A DNA stretch of 64,000 nt from Mangrovibacter phragmitis (GCF_001655675.1 NZ_LYRP01000012.1:1-64000), one strand, 5' to 3'; numbered from the stretch's first letter, positions 25,475 to 37,178 are shown. Numbers and translations are program-made. The notes: generated from the letters alone by a model not told the origin.

Positions 25475-25547
25475 TGTGATCTGTATCTCAAAATTCTTGA
25501 TCGTGATGAACAAGAAGCGTACACTTTTTTTTGTGAGATGAGTCACA
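25475..25547 (+). promoter_or_regulatory. Promoter with two CRP-type sites upstream of a small ORF
   Basis: Site 1 is TGTGATCTGTATCTCA (25475-25490), a near match to TGTGA-N6-TCACA. Site 2 is TGTGAGATGAGTCACA (25532-25547), a perfect match. Between them lies a good sigma-70 promoter: -35 TTGATC (25497-25502), 17-base spacer, -10 TACACT (25520-25525). Site 1 is centred about 49 bases before the predicted start; site 2 covers the start and could repress. All positions are read directly; binding is inferred. Confidence 0.7.
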
Positions 25548-25576
25548 AAATTTAATTCACCGATTAGGATGCCACC

Positions 25577-25648
25577 ATGAAACTGATTAACAAAATCATC
25601 GCTATTTTTAATAACATGAGTTTCTCATTTGGTACTTTCCATCTGTGA
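25577..25648 (+). CDS. Small protein, 23 residues, AzuC-like
   Basis: A 23-codon ORF, below usual annotation limits, reading MKLINKIIAIFNN then MSFSFGTFHL. A TAGGA ribosome site lies 7 bases before the ATG. The promoter with two CRP-type sites is just upstream and a strong terminator ends the unit at 25731, so a discrete transcript of about 200 nt is likely. Compared from memory with E. coli AzuC (28 residues), it shares MKL at positions 1-3, FNN at 11-13 and Phe at 18 without gaps, and both would form a basic amphipathic helix. AzuCR in E. coli is a dual-function RNA whose protein affects GlpD; homology here is a hypothesis, and the E. coli gene is at a different locus. Confidence 0.5.
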   Translation: MKLINKIIAIFNNMSFSFGTFHL

Positions 25649-25702
25649 TAGTTGTTCTTCGCCAGACTGCCAAAACATAGCTTTGCGAAGATATCCGGAT
25701 AT

Positions 25703-25731
25703 AAAAAAGGTCGCCCTGATGGCGACCTTTT
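25703..25731. terminator. Bidirectional terminator between the small ORF and the pectate lyase gene
   Basis: GGTCGCC / GGCGACC stem, extended by AAA/TTT pairs, with a CTGAT loop. A run of A precedes it and a run of T follows it, so it can end the small + strand transcript and the minus-strand lyase transcript. Confidence 0.88.
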
Positions 25732-25748
25732 GCATGTATTAAGCAGGT

Positions 25749-27923
25749 TTATTTTTTCTGCAGGAATGACCCCAAATCAAACGTACCATCCGGCTTACGT
25801 AGCAGTGGTTCAGGCATCGTTAGTGATAAAAAATCTGTTGCCTTAATCTCCTTACCAGCACTGTTCACACTTTTCCCCTGATGGATAAAGTAATTTGATT
25901 TATCCACGTCACCAGTAACTGCGTCGTCATACTTAGCTGGCGCGGTGCGCAGTGATTTGTTGCCTTTGAATACTCCCTGCGTTTCAGGCCCACCGTAAGG
26001 GCTTGGGCGGAAGATAAAGTTAAAGCGCTGGTTATCCATTGCTGTATTGTTTTCAACGATTAAGCGCCCGGGGTTAAAGTTATCGGTGAAACCGTCCAGG
26101 TGGTTACCTATAGCGATACTGTTACGAATCTGGTGAGCGACTGGTTGGCCTTCACCACCGAGTTTGAAACCGTTACTGGTGTTGTTGCGGGCAATGGAAT
26201 TTTCGATAACCACAACCCCGTTCGGACCGTCTTCAATTTTGTTGAACAAATCAAAACCATCATCCACGTTATTGTGGGCGTAACAACCCTCCAGACGGTT
26301 CCCTTCCCCTACGCGCATTTTCACTGCAAACCCATCGGCATTGATTTTGCCCGGGTCTTCATTACCCCATGATTCAGAGTTAACAATACGGTTATAACTG
26401 GCCCATAGTGGGCGACCAATCTTATCTGGTGAAGAGATTTGAATACCCGTGTCATCATTATGGTAAGCCATTACATTCTCAACCAGATTATGACTACCGG
26501 TAATCCGCAGACTCTTGTCTGTAACATCAATGCCTTGAATGTTCCAGTAACTGGCTTCCAGTAACACACCATGAATAACCGCTTTACCCTCGGCCTCCAG
26601 TGTTTTGGGCTTATCTGCCAGGCCACTGGCTGAAATTGGAATAGTGATACCGGCGTAATCACCCGGCAACAGCATGAGCGTTCCACCAGGTGGAAGCATA
26701 TTAACCGCGGAGGCTAAATCGAGCGGTGAAACTGATGTCCCGGCGTTATCTGCTTTTCCCTGAGGGCCAGCATAAATACGTTCACTGGAGCTGAGTGCTA
26801 TTTTTTCTACCACCAGCTTTTGGACCACAGACTTGTCTGGTGCATTTGCAGGTGTGAAGGCCAGGGAAAACTGGTTGCCGTTCGCAAGAGATGTGGGTTG
26901 AGTCATCATCTCCCCGGCTTTTACGGTTTTATTAGCCCCGATCACCACTTCATTTTGTGTAACTGACCAGGTGCCATCGTAATTGGCCCGGGCCTGTACC
27001 ACATAGTCATTACCGGCAGATTTATCAGAAGATGCAATTTGCGCCACGACAGGCCAGGGTTTTGCCACCCAGGCCGGAGATGCTTTGGTCTCTGCGGGGG
27101 TGGTAGTCAGCGTGGCATCTGAAATGGTGATTTTGGCATTACGCGAAGCAAAGAACCCCACGTAATAATGTTGCTTATCCTGCACTGTTACACTGTCTGC
27201 GCCTTTTACTTGCTGGCTTACCCAGTCATTACTTCCTGCTGGTGCCCAGGAGGTAATATAGCCATCATTAGTGCGCTGTAATTTAAGGCGGAAAGTCCCT
27301 GTTTTCGCCAGGCTGATTTGTTCTTTGTAACTTTTCTTCGTGATAGCCGCACCAGCATTACCCCATGGCTGGGATACACCCTGGCGATACATTGCCTGTA
27401 TTTTTACATGGTCAGTATCTTTGCGGTCCTGGGTCATAATGGCATTCATAACCATATTGGATGCCGCAGGAAACTCTTCATAACCGGGTTTTAATGGGTT
27501 CTGGCGTGGTTTACCCAGAATATCGCGTACCAGTAACCCTGCTCCTTCCTGAGCCGCAGGTTTGGCACCATTTTCCGGGCCAAACTGATTCACAGTGACA
27601 GTGGCCTGCAAAGAGAAGTTTTGATCTGCCGGGAGTTGGGTATAGAAAAATGTCAGTCCATCGTGGGAGTTGGCAATTTTCCCACCCCGGCTTTCAATGG
27701 TTACTGGCTGGGATAAATCCGCTTTGCTGGTGGTATCCAGTTTGTTACCCGCAATAGTGACATCATTAACACCCACTTTTTCGGGCAGAACATTAGAGGA
27801 AAAATTCACATCTGTGGATTGCCCAAAAGTAATAGCATGCCAGATATGCGGTTGTTGTTGGGCATAAACCGGTGCAGAAAGCACCACACCACAAAGTGTT
27901 AGGGCAAAAGGAAGTTTTGACAC
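25749..27923 (-). CDS. pelX: Exopolygalacturonate lyase, PL9 family (PelX-like)
   Basis: A 724-residue secreted or periplasmic protein with a signal peptide (MSKLPFALTLCGVVLSAPVYA, cut before QQQ). It resembles Dickeya PelX, about 730 residues. The N-terminal ~380 residues are beta-rich domains of unclear role. The C-terminal part is a right-handed parallel beta-helix with repeated N-x-x-x-N-x-x-DG patterns. It holds the PL9 block DGFAVKMRVGEGN, where Lys535 is the likely catalytic base, and DDGFDLFN, which supplies calcium-binding aspartates. The frame reaches an ATG at 27953, but GTG 27923 has a GGAGAG ribosome site and begins a proper signal peptide. It cleaves digalacturonate units from pectic chains. 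Two KdgR-type boxes lie upstream. No other pectin gene is adjacent, and E. coli has nothing at this position. Confidence 0.85.
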   Translation of the reverse strand: MSKLPFALTLCGVVLSAPVYAQQQPHIWHAITFGQSTDVNFSSNVLPEKVGVNDVTIAGNKLDTTSKADLSQPVTIESRGGKIANSHDGLTFFYTQLPADQNFSLQATVTVNQFGPENGAKPAAQEGAGLLVRDILGKPRQNPLKPGYEEFPAASNMVMNAIMTQDRKDTDHVKIQAMYRQGVSQPWGNAGAAITKKSYKEQISLAKTGTFRLKLQRTNDGYITSWAPAGSNDWVSQQVKGADSVTVQDKQHYYVGFFASRNAKITISDATLTTTPAETKASPAWVAKPWPVVAQIASSDKSAGNDYVVQARANYDGTWSVTQNEVVIGANKTVKAGEMMTQPTSLANGNQFSLAFTPANAPDKSVVQKLVVEKIALSSSERIYAGPQGKADNAGTSVSPLDLASAVNMLPPGGTLMLLPGDYAGITIPISASGLADKPKTLEAEGKAVIHGVLLEASYWNIQGIDVTDKSLRITGSHNLVENVMAYHNDDTGIQISSPDKIGRPLWASYNRIVNSESWGNEDPGKINADGFAVKMRVGEGNRLEGCYAHNNVDDGFDLFNKIEDGPNGVVVIENSIARNNTSNGFKLGGEGQPVAHQIRNSIAIGNHLDGFTDNFNPGRLIVENNTAMDNQRFNFIFRPSPYGGPETQGVFKGNKSLRTAPAKYDDAVTGDVDKSNYFIHQGKSVNSAGKEIKATDFLSLTMPEPLLRKPDGTFDLGSFLQKK

Positions 27924-27962
27924 TGTTGTCTCTCCGTATTGATTTGCCCGCATTATTACTAA

Positions 27963-27980
27963 AATGAAACACTGTTTCTT
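27963..27980 (-). promoter_or_regulatory. KdgR box 1
   Basis: AATGAAACACTGTTTCTT closely matches the KdgR operator consensus (AATGAAACnnTGTTTCATT), the repressor of pectin-degradation genes in soft-rot bacteria. It lies 40-57 bases upstream of the lyase GTG. Confidence 0.75.
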
Positions 27981-28004
27981 TTATGTTTATCACAAAGGTT
28001 GATT

Positions 28005-28023
28005 TTTGAAATGCTGTTTTATT
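28005..28023 (-). promoter_or_regulatory. KdgR-like box 2
   Basis: TTTGAAATGCTGTTTTATT is a weaker match to the KdgR consensus, centred about 42 bp from box 1. A TGTGA half-site for CRP (27990-27994, minus strand) lies between the two boxes. Confidence 0.5.
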
Positions 28024-28039
28024 GGCCAGGAATGGTTGT

Positions 28040-28060
28040 TTATTTTGAAACTAAAAATAA
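28040..28060. promoter_or_regulatory. Inverted repeat upstream of glmU, possible NagC operator
   Basis: TTATTTT-N7-AAAATAA is a perfect 7-bp inverted repeat about 190 bp upstream of glmU. NagC activates glmUS in E. coli from AT-rich symmetrical sites at about this distance. The match is suggestive only. Confidence 0.35.
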
Positions 28061-28251
28061 GTGTTAAACCATCATGTTACTACTGATTTTTACAGCGTTT
28101 TAACGCAATTAACCGGGTAATAAAGTCAATATTGTGCAATAAGAGGAAAACCATGGCGGATTTAGCAACAATGTGTTTTATGATGCAAAATATGTAGCAT
28201 TTATAACGCTAAATAGTTTTACTTCTTTCATCGTAATTAGTCAGGACGCCT

Positions 28252-29622
28252 ATGTTAAATCGTTCGATGAGCGTGGTTATCCTTGCCGCTGGTAAAGGCA
28301 CCCGCATGTATTCCGACCTTCCGAAAGTTCTTCATCATCTGGCTGGAAAGCCAATGGTGCAGCATGTTATTGACGCCGCGACCCAAATTGGAGCAAATCA
28401 CATTCATTTGGTTTATGGGCATGGCGGTGATTTGCTCAGGAAAACACTTACCGAACCCCGGTTGAACTGGGTATTACAGGCGGAGCAATTGGGTACGGGC
28501 CATGCAATGCAGCAGGCTGCCCCCGCTTTTGCGGACGATGAAGATATCCTGATGCTGTACGGAGATGTTCCGCTGATTAGTGTGGAAACACTGCAAAAAC
28601 TGTGTGAAGCGAAGCCTGAAGGTGGGATTGGCCTGTTAACGGTGAGCCTGGATAATCCTGCAGGTTATGGGCGAATCACCCGTGAAAATGGCAACGTGAC
28701 CGGTATTGTTGAGCAAAAAGATGCCAGTGAAGAACAACTGAAAATCCAGGAAATAAACACCGGAATTCTGGTTGCCAGTGGTCGCGACCTCAAACGCTGG
28801 CTGGCGAATCTCAGCAATAACAATGCCCAGGGCGAATATTATATTACCGATATTATCGCTATGGCGTGGTCTGAAGGGCGCATGATTAAGGCAGTGCATC
28901 CGGCTCGCCTGAGTGAAGTTGAAGGGGTGAATAACCGCCTGCAACTGGCTCGCCTTGAGCGGGTATACCAAACTGAGAATGCAGAGCGCTTACTGCTGGC
29001 TGGGGTGATGCTGCGGGATCCGACTCGTTTTGATTTGCGTGGTAGTCTGGAACATGGGCGCGATGTAGAAATTGACCCGGGCGTTATCATCGAAGGCCAG
29101 GTAAAACTGGGCAATCGGGTAAAAATTGGCGCGGGTTGTATTATTAAAAACAGCGTAATTGGTGATGATTGCGAACTCAGCCCGTACACGGTAATAGAAG
29201 ACGCACAACTGGCGCCTGCCTGTACTGTTGGCCCGTTTGCCCGCTTGCGCCCGGGAGCTGAGCTGGGTGAAGGTGCCCATGTCGGTAACTTTGTTGAAAT
29301 GAAAAAGGCACGCCTGGGTAAAGGTTCAAAAGCAGGCCATCTGACTTACCTTGGCGATGCGGATATTGGTAACAACGTCAATATTGGCGCGGGTACTATC
29401 ACCTGTAATTACGATGGTGCCAATAAGCACCAGACCCACATTGGTGACGATGTGTTTGTCGGTTCAGATACGCAATTGGTGGCACCTGTCAGTGTCGCGA
29501 AAGGCGCAACCATTGGCGCAGGTACAACGGTTACGCGTAATGTAGGCGAAAATGAACTGGTGATAACCCGGGTACCACAAAGGCATATTGCTGGCTGGTC
29601 TCGCCCGGTTAAGAAGAAGTAA
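28252..29622 (+). CDS. glmU: Bifunctional N-acetylglucosamine-1-phosphate uridyltransferase / glucosamine-1-phosphate acetyltransferase GlmU
   Basis: A 456-residue enzyme, same length as in E. coli. The N-terminal pyrophosphorylase domain carries [18 protein letters not shown] and the metal-binding LYGDVPL. The C-terminal left-handed beta-helix acetyltransferase (from about residue 250) carries hexapeptide repeats and the acetyl-CoA region [26 protein letters not shown]. It makes UDP-GlcNAc for peptidoglycan and LPS. It precedes glmS by 188 bp and the two are cotranscribed in relatives. Confidence 0.97.
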   Translation: MLNRSMSVVILAAGKGTRMYSDLPKVLHHLAGKPMVQHVIDAATQIGANHIHLVYGHGGDLLRKTLTEPRLNWVLQAEQLGTGHAMQQAAPAFADDEDILMLYGDVPLISVETLQKLCEAKPEGGIGLLTVSLDNPAGYGRITRENGNVTGIVEQKDASEEQLKIQEINTGILVASGRDLKRWLANLSNNNAQGEYYITDIIAMAWSEGRMIKAVHPARLSEVEGVNNRLQLARLERVYQTENAERLLLAGVMLRDPTRFDLRGSLEHGRDVEIDPGVIIEGQVKLGNRVKIGAGCIIKNSVIGDDCELSPYTVIEDAQLAPACTVGPFARLRPGAELGEGAHVGNFVEMKKARLGKGSKAGHLTYLGDADIGNNVNIGAGTITCNYDGANKHQTHIGDDVFVGSDTQLVAPVSVAKGATIGAGTTVTRNVGENELVITRVPQRHIAGWSRPVKKK

Positions 29623-29689
29623 TAGCAGCATTCTCTGCAGTGGGCTTCGGTTCGCTGTTGAAGGGCGAGGATAAAAAAACAACCCGCCC

Positions 29690-29706
29690 GCACGCAAAAT
29701 GCGTGC
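29690..29706 (+). other. Hairpin in the glmU-glmS intercistronic region
   Basis: GCACGC / GCGTGC stem with an AAAAT loop inside the 188-bp glmU-glmS spacer. In E. coli this spacer contains the RNase E processing site and the GlmZ-sRNA target that opens the glmS ribosome site. I cannot identify the GlmZ pairing region by eye. Confidence 0.4.
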
Positions 29707-29810
29707 AATAAAAATATAACCCCACTCTCTACAAGGCTCGGGGACCGGGAAACCGGATATACAGGTCAGCGACAACGCATGGCGTAATGCCATTATCAGG
29801 ACTAAAAACT

Positions 29811-31640
29811 ATGTGTGGAATTGTTGGCGCGGTCGCGCAACGTGATATTGCTGAAATCCTTCTCGAAGGATTACGTCGTCTTGAATACCGCGGGTATGAC
29901 TCAGCCGGTCTGGCTGTCGTGGATAACGAAGGGCATATGACGCGTCTGCGTCGCCTGGGAAAAGTACAAATGCTGGCACAGGCAGCGGAAGAACACCCGT
30001 TATATGGCGGTACCGGTATTGCTCACACTCGTTGGGCAACTCATGGAGAACCCTCAGAAAGCAATGCGCACCCGCATGTCTCTGACTACATTGTTGTGGT
30101 TCACAACGGCATCATTGAAAACCACGAGCCTTTGCGTGAATTACTGGTATCCCGTGGTTATGTCTTTGTTTCCGAAACAGACACCGAAGTTATCGCTCAC
30201 CTGGTCCACTGGGAAATGCAACAGGGTGGTTCATTGCGTGATGCGGTAATGCGGTCTATACCGCAGCTACGTGGCGCTTATGGCACGGTCATTATGGACA
30301 TTCGCCATCCTGACACTCTGCTGGCAGCCCGCTCAGGTAGCCCGCTGGTGATTGGCCTGGGTATGGGCGAAAACTTTATTGCTTCTGACCAACTGGCGCT
30401 GTTGCCAGTGACCCGCCGTTTTATCTTTCTGGAAGAAGGCGATATCGCTGAAGTGACTCGCCGCAGTGTGACGATTTTTGATACCACCGGTAAAGAGGTC
30501 ACCCGTCCGGATATCGAATCCAGCCTGCAGTATGACGCCGGTGATAAAGGCGTTTACCGCCATTACATGCAAAAAGAGATCTACGAACAACCCAATGCTA
30601 TCAAAAGCACGCTGACTGGTCGTATTGCTCATAATGCCATTGATTTCAGCGAACTGGGGCCACAGGGTGATGAGCTGCTTGCTCAGGTTGAGCATATTCA
30701 AATTATCGCCTGTGGCACATCCTATAACTCCGGAATGGTTTCTCGTTACTGGTTTGAGTCGCTGGCGGGCATTCCTTGTGATGTCGAAATTGCATCTGAA
30801 TTCCGTTACCGCAAATCTGCTGTACGGCATAACAGCCTGATGATCACACTTTCACAATCTGGTGAAACTGCTGATACGCTGGCTGCATTGCGTTTGTCCA
30901 AAGAACTGGGTTACCTGGGTTCACTGGCTATTTGTAACGTACCGGGCTCTTCTCTGGTGCGTGAATCTGACCTGGCGTTAATGACCAAAGCTGGCACTGA
31001 AATTGGTGTTGCATCCACCAAAGCGTTCACCACGCAACTGACAGTATTACTGATGCTGGTGGGTAAACTCTCCCGTCTGAAAGGCCTGGATGCTTCCGTT
31101 GAGCAGAATATCGTGCATGGTTTGCAGGCACTGCCAAACCGCATTGAACAAATGCTCTCCCAGGACAAGCGTATTGAAGCACTGGCGGAGAATTTCTCAG
31201 ACAAGCACCATGCGCTGTTCCTTGGGCGTGGCGATCAGTACCCAATTGCGCTCGAGGGCGCACTTAAACTGAAAGAGATCTCCTATATTCACGCTGAAGC
31301 TTATGCGGCTGGTGAACTCAAACATGGCCCGCTGGCGCTGATTGATGCAGATATGCCGGTTATTGTTGTGGCGCCCAATAACGATCTGTTGGAAAAATTA
31401 AAATCCAACATTGAAGAAGTGCGTGCCCGTGGCGGCCAGTTGTATGTGTTTGCTGATCAGGACGCTGGTTTTGCCAGCAGTGACAACATGCATATCATTT
31501 CTCTGCCACATGTTGAAGAAGTGATTGCGCCTGTCTTCTATACTGTTCCGTTGCAGCTGTTGGCTTACCATGTCGCCTTGATTAAAGGCACCGATGTGGA
31601 TCAGCCGCGTAATCTGGCAAAATCCGTTACCGTCGAATAA
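29811..31640 (+). CDS. glmS: Glutamine--fructose-6-phosphate aminotransferase GlmS
   Basis: A 609-residue enzyme, same length as in E. coli, that makes glucosamine 6-phosphate from fructose 6-phosphate and glutamine. The N-terminal glutaminase has the nucleophilic Cys exposed after Met removal ([12 protein letters not shown]). The C-terminal half has two SIS sugar-isomerase domains ([50 protein letters not shown]). The frame extends eight codons further upstream, but 29811 is fixed by the required Cys. Probable control by GlmY/GlmZ is inferred from relatives. Confidence 0.97.
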   Translation: MCGIVGAVAQRDIAEILLEGLRRLEYRGYDSAGLAVVDNEGHMTRLRRLGKVQMLAQAAEEHPLYGGTGIAHTRWATHGEPSESNAHPHVSDYIVVVHNGIIENHEPLRELLVSRGYVFVSETDTEVIAHLVHWEMQQGGSLRDAVMRSIPQLRGAYGTVIMDIRHPDTLLAARSGSPLVIGLGMGENFIASDQLALLPVTRRFIFLEEGDIAEVTRRSVTIFDTTGKEVTRPDIESSLQYDAGDKGVYRHYMQKEIYEQPNAIKSTLTGRIAHNAIDFSELGPQGDELLAQVEHIQIIACGTSYNSGMVSRYWFESLAGIPCDVEIASEFRYRKSAVRHNSLMITLSQSGETADTLAALRLSKELGYLGSLAICNVPGSSLVRESDLALMTKAGTEIGVASTKAFTTQLTVLLMLVGKLSRLKGLDASVEQNIVHGLQALPNRIEQMLSQDKRIEALAENFSDKHHALFLGRGDQYPIALEGALKLKEISYIHAEAYAAGELKHGPLALIDADMPVIVVAPNNDLLEKLKSNIEEVRARGGQLYVFADQDAGFASSDNMHIISLPHVEEVIAPVFYTVPLQLLAYHVALIKGTDVDQPRNLAKSVTVE

Positions 31641-31671
31641 TTTTTTATTCATTCTGCCTTACCAAAAAGAG

Positions 31672-31698
31672 AAAGCCTGTCTTCGGATGGGCTTTTTT
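31672..31698 (+). terminator. glmS terminator
   Basis: AAAGCCTGTC TTCG GATGGGCTTTTTT: a stem with a stable TTCG tetraloop and a six-T tail, ending the glmUS transcript. Confidence 0.88.
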
Positions 31699-31700
31699 AC

Positions 31701-31743
31701 CTTTCAGACACTATCTTTTAAACACACAAAAAGAGTCTGAAAA
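31701..31743 (+). promoter_or_regulatory. Inverted repeat overlapping the ribosome site of the OsmC-family gene
   Basis: CTTTCAGAC (31701-31709) pairs with GTCTGAAA(A)GG (31735-31744). The right arm includes the first bases of the AAGGAG ribosome site. If the transcript starts upstream of the left arm, the hairpin would partly mask translation initiation. Confidence 0.35.
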
Positions 31744-31753
31744 GGAGAACGTG

Positions 31754-32227
31754 ATGAAACGTGTACAGCATCATTACACTGTTAATGTCGAATGGACGGG
31801 CAATAGAGGCGAAGGAACATCTGCTTACCGCACCTACAGTCGTGACCATATCATTAGTGCCGGAGATGGGGATAAAGCGGCCATTGCCGGGTCAGCAGAT
31901 CCTGCTTTTTTAGGTGACCCGGCCCGCTGGAACCCGGAAGAACTATTAGTTGCGGCAACATCTGCATGCCACAAGTTGTGGTACCTGCATTTATGTGCTG
32001 ATGCCGGCATTGTGGTTCAGTCCTACACCGACAACCCGGAAGGTACGATGGTTGAGGAGCCGGAAGGGCGGTTTACTCAAATACAGCTAAAACCCTGCGT
32101 GACGATTCGTGCTCAGGATGATGTGGAACTTGCCCGCAGTCTGCATCATAAAGCGCATCAATACTGCTTTATTGCTAACTCGCTTAATTTCCCGGTTTTC
32201 TGTGAGCCAGAAATCAAACAAGCCTGA
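31754..32227 (+). CDS. OsmC-family peroxiredoxin-like protein
   Basis: A 157-residue OsmC/Ohr-superfamily protein. The family block NPEELLVAATSACHKLWYLHLC places the first redox cysteine at residue 72. The second is most likely Cys138 in the HKAHQYCFIANSLNFPV segment, which aligns with the AHxxCPxS region of the family. Additional cysteines are at 81, 115 and 150. These proteins reduce organic hydroperoxides or act on sulfane sulfur; the exact substrate is unknown. ATG 31754 is 6 bases from AAGGAG and is preferred over the in-frame GTG 31751. It sits alone between glmS and pst, where E. coli has no such gene. Confidence 0.82.
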   Translation: MKRVQHHYTVNVEWTGNRGEGTSAYRTYSRDHIISAGDGDKAAIAGSADPAFLGDPARWNPEELLVAATSACHKLWYLHLCADAGIVVQSYTDNPEGTMVEEPEGRFTQIQLKPCVTIRAQDDVELARSLHHKAHQYCFIANSLNFPVFCEPEIKQA

Positions 32228-32350
32228 CCTGTAACCTGTTTTTTTGCCCCTGTTTTTGTCCTTAAATCAAAAATAAGGAGGATAATCAGCAGGGGTGATG
32301 AGCATGAATTATACTCCTCTGACAAGAATATGATGTTTTTATTACAGTGT

Positions 32351-32373
32351 TTATCCTTGATCTATAAGGATAA
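32351..32373. repeat. 8-bp inverted repeat upstream of the Pho boxes
   Basis: TTATCCTT (32351-32358) and AAGGATAA (32366-32373), perfect arms with a 7-base spacer, 19 bases before Pho box 1. No T-run follows, so it is not a standard terminator. It has operator-like symmetry, with no factor recognised. Confidence 0.4.
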
Positions 32374-32391
32374 AAACAGCCAAATCTTTCG

Positions 32392-32442
32392 TTGTCATAA
32401 AACTGTAATATTTAATACATTTTACTGTCATCTGTTTGTCCT
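32392..32442 (+). promoter_or_regulatory. Tandem Pho boxes of the pst promoter
   Basis: Box 1 is TTGTCATAAAACTGTAAT (32392-32409) and box 2 is CTGTCATCTGTTTGTCCT (32425-32442). Both fit the 7-4-7 layout of CTGTCATAWAWCTGTCAY. They indicate PhoB activation of pstSCAB-phoU under phosphate limitation. Start-to-start distance is 33 bases, three helical turns. Confidence 0.88.
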
Positions 32443-32503
32443 ATTTTGCACACCGTAATCATTCTAAATAGAAAACAGATTCAATACCTCTGCTGGAGAC
32501 ATT

Positions 32504-33547
32504 ATGAACATTATGCGTACCACTGTCGCAACTGTTGTCGCCGCGACCTTATCTCTGAGCGCTTTCTCTGCATTAGCAGCAGCCAGCCTGACCGGAGCCG
32601 GAGCTACGTTTCCTGCACCGGTTTACGCAAAATGGGCTGACACGTACCAAAAAGAAACCGGTAACAAAGTCAATTACCAGGGAATTGGCTCATCTGGTGG
32701 TGTAAAACAAATTACTGCTCATACCGTTGACTTTGGTGCATCTGACGCCCCGTTGTCTGATGAAAGGCTGGAAAAAGAAGGTTTGTTCCAGTTCCCGACA
32801 GTGATTGGTGGTGTTGTTTTGGCTGTAAACCTGCCGGGTATTAAATCTGGTGAACTGGTGCTGGATGGTAAAACACTGGGCGATATCTATCTGGGCAATA
32901 TTAAAAAGTGGGATGACCCAGCTATTGCCAAACTCAATCCAGGCATGAAACTGCCCGCTCAGAATATCGCAGTGGTTCGCCGTGCGGATGGTTCTGGCAC
33001 TTCTTTTGTTTTCACCAGCTACCTTGCAAAAGTCAATGCTGAGTGGAAAGAGAAAGTCGGTACCGGAACAACCGTCAAGTGGCCAACTGGTCTGGGCGGT
33101 AAAGGTAACGATGGTATTGCTGCATTTGTACAGCGCCTGCCTGGCGCAATTGGCTATGTGGAATACGCCTATGCCAAACAAAACAATCTGGCTTACACCA
33201 AACTGGTGTCAGCAGATGGTCAGCCTGTTAGCCCAACGGAAGAAAGCTTCTCCAATGCGGCTAAAGGGGCTGACTGGAGCAAATCCTTTGCACAGGATTT
33301 GACTAATCAAAAAGGGGCTGATGCGTGGCCTGTCACCTCTACCACTTTTATTTTGGTTCACAAAGAGCAGAAGAAACCTGAAAGCGGTATTGAAGTGCTG
33401 AAGTTCTTTGACTGGGCTTATAAAAAAGGTGGTAAAGAGGCTACAGACCTGGACTATGCAACCTTACCTGACAGCGTTGTCGAGCAGGTTCGCGCGGCAT
33501 GGAAAACCAGCGTAAAAGACAGCAACGGTAAGCCGTTGTATCAGTAA
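32504..33547 (+). CDS. pstS: Periplasmic phosphate-binding protein PstS
   Basis: A 347-residue binding protein (E. coli 346). The signal peptide ends at about residue 25 (AFSALA before [19 protein letters not shown]). Phosphate-contact segments [16 protein letters not shown] and [12 protein letters not shown] are conserved. It captures orthophosphate in the periplasm for the PstCAB importer and takes part in PhoR signalling through it. It is the first gene behind the tandem Pho boxes. Confidence 0.97.
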   Translation: MNIMRTTVATVVAATLSLSAFSALAAASLTGAGATFPAPVYAKWADTYQKETGNKVNYQGIGSSGGVKQITAHTVDFGASDAPLSDERLEKEGLFQFPTVIGGVVLAVNLPGIKSGELVLDGKTLGDIYLGNIKKWDDPAIAKLNPGMKLPAQNIAVVRRADGSGTSFVFTSYLAKVNAEWKEKVGTGTTVKWPTGLGGKGNDGIAAFVQRLPGAIGYVEYAYAKQNNLAYTKLVSADGQPVSPTEESFSNAAKGADWSKSFAQDLTNQKGADAWPVTSTTFILVHKEQKKPESGIEVLKFFDWAYKKGGKEATDLDYATLPDSVVEQVRAAWKTSVKDSNGKPLYQ

Positions 33548-33563
33548 TTTGGATGTTACCTTT

Positions 33564-33597
33564 CCCGGAAAATCAGCATAATAGCTGGCTTTCCGGG
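33564..33597 (+). other. Intercistronic hairpin between pstS and pstC
   Basis: CCCGGAAA / TTTCCGGG outer stem with an inner CAGC/GCTG pairing. No long T-run follows. Such a hairpin would protect pstS mRNA and explain higher PstS than PstC levels. Confidence 0.6.
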
Positions 33598-33614
33598 CTC
33601 AATCAGAAGAGTAA

Positions 33615-36300
<2,686 letters not shown>

Positions 36301-36417
36301 TTTGTCTGGCAGTGTTGAAACTGAAAAAGCAACCCATTTGGCGGTGTTATCACCGCTTTGCTGTAAAGCAAGTGTGTTGCAATCTGACAAAGCCTGTCGG
36401 GCATAAAGGAGTTCTGA

Positions 36418-37143
36418 ATGGATAACCTCAATCTCAACAAACATATTTCTGGTCAGTTTAATGCCGAGCTGGAGCATATCCGTACCCAGGTGATGGCGAT
36501 GGGTGGGCTGGTTGAACAGCAGCTTTCCGATGCCATTACAGCAATGCACAACCAGGATAGCGAACTGGCAAAAAACGTAGTAGAAGGCGATAAAAAAGTT
36601 AATATGATGGAAGTGGAGATAGATGAAGCCTGTGTGCGCATCATCGCCAAACGCCAGCCAGCCGCCAGTGATTTACGTCTGGTTATGGCCATCATTAAAA
36701 CCATTGCTGAACTGGAACGTATTGGCGATGTGGCAGATAAAATCTGCCGCACAGCGCTGGAGAAGTTTTCCCAGCAGCATCAGCCTTTGTTGGTCAGCCT
36801 GGAATCGTTAGGGCGCCACACTGTGCAAATGCTTCACGATGTACTGGATGCGTTTGCACGTATGGACATTGATGAGGCGGTGCGTATTTATCGTGAAGAT
36901 AAAAAAGTGGATCAGGAATACGAAGGCATTGTGCGCCAGCTAATGACATACATGATGGAAGATTCACGCACTATTCCCAGTGTTCTGACTGCGTTGTTCT
37001 GTGCACGTTCTATCGAGCGTATTGGCGACCGTTGTCAGAATATTTGTGAGTTTATCTTCTATTTCGTTAAAGGTCAGGATTTCCGTCATGTTGGTGGTGA
37101 CGAACTGGATAAACTGCTGGCGGGTAAAGATACGAAAGAATAA
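36418..37143 (+). CDS. phoU: Phosphate signalling regulator PhoU
   Basis: A 241-residue all-helical protein, same length as in E. coli, built from two homologous three-helix PhoU repeats. The acidic metal-binding motifs are seen as RIGDVADKI and RIGDRCQNI with flanking Glu and Asp residues. It bridges the Pst transporter and the PhoR kinase and shuts the Pho regulon off when phosphate is plentiful. It is the last gene of the operon and is followed by a strong terminator. Confidence 0.97.
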   Translation: MDNLNLNKHISGQFNAELEHIRTQVMAMGGLVEQQLSDAITAMHNQDSELAKNVVEGDKKVNMMEVEIDEACVRIIAKRQPAASDLRLVMAIIKTIAELERIGDVADKICRTALEKFSQQHQPLLVSLESLGRHTVQMLHDVLDAFARMDIDEAVRIYREDKKVDQEYEGIVRQLMTYMMEDSRTIPSVLTALFCARSIERIGDRCQNICEFIFYFVKGQDFRHVGGDELDKLLAGKDTKE

Positions 37144-37178
37144 TTTCTCTTTCATTTTCATGCAATAACAATTCTCTT

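Noticed and set aside
25652-25846. 64-codon + strand ORF after the AzuC-like gene
   Set aside because: It runs through the terminator hairpin and into the lyase gene on the opposite strand; no ribosome site.
25422-28251. Insertion sequence or integrative element around the lyase block
   Set aside because: No transposase, integrase, terminal inverted repeats or target duplications were found at the edges.
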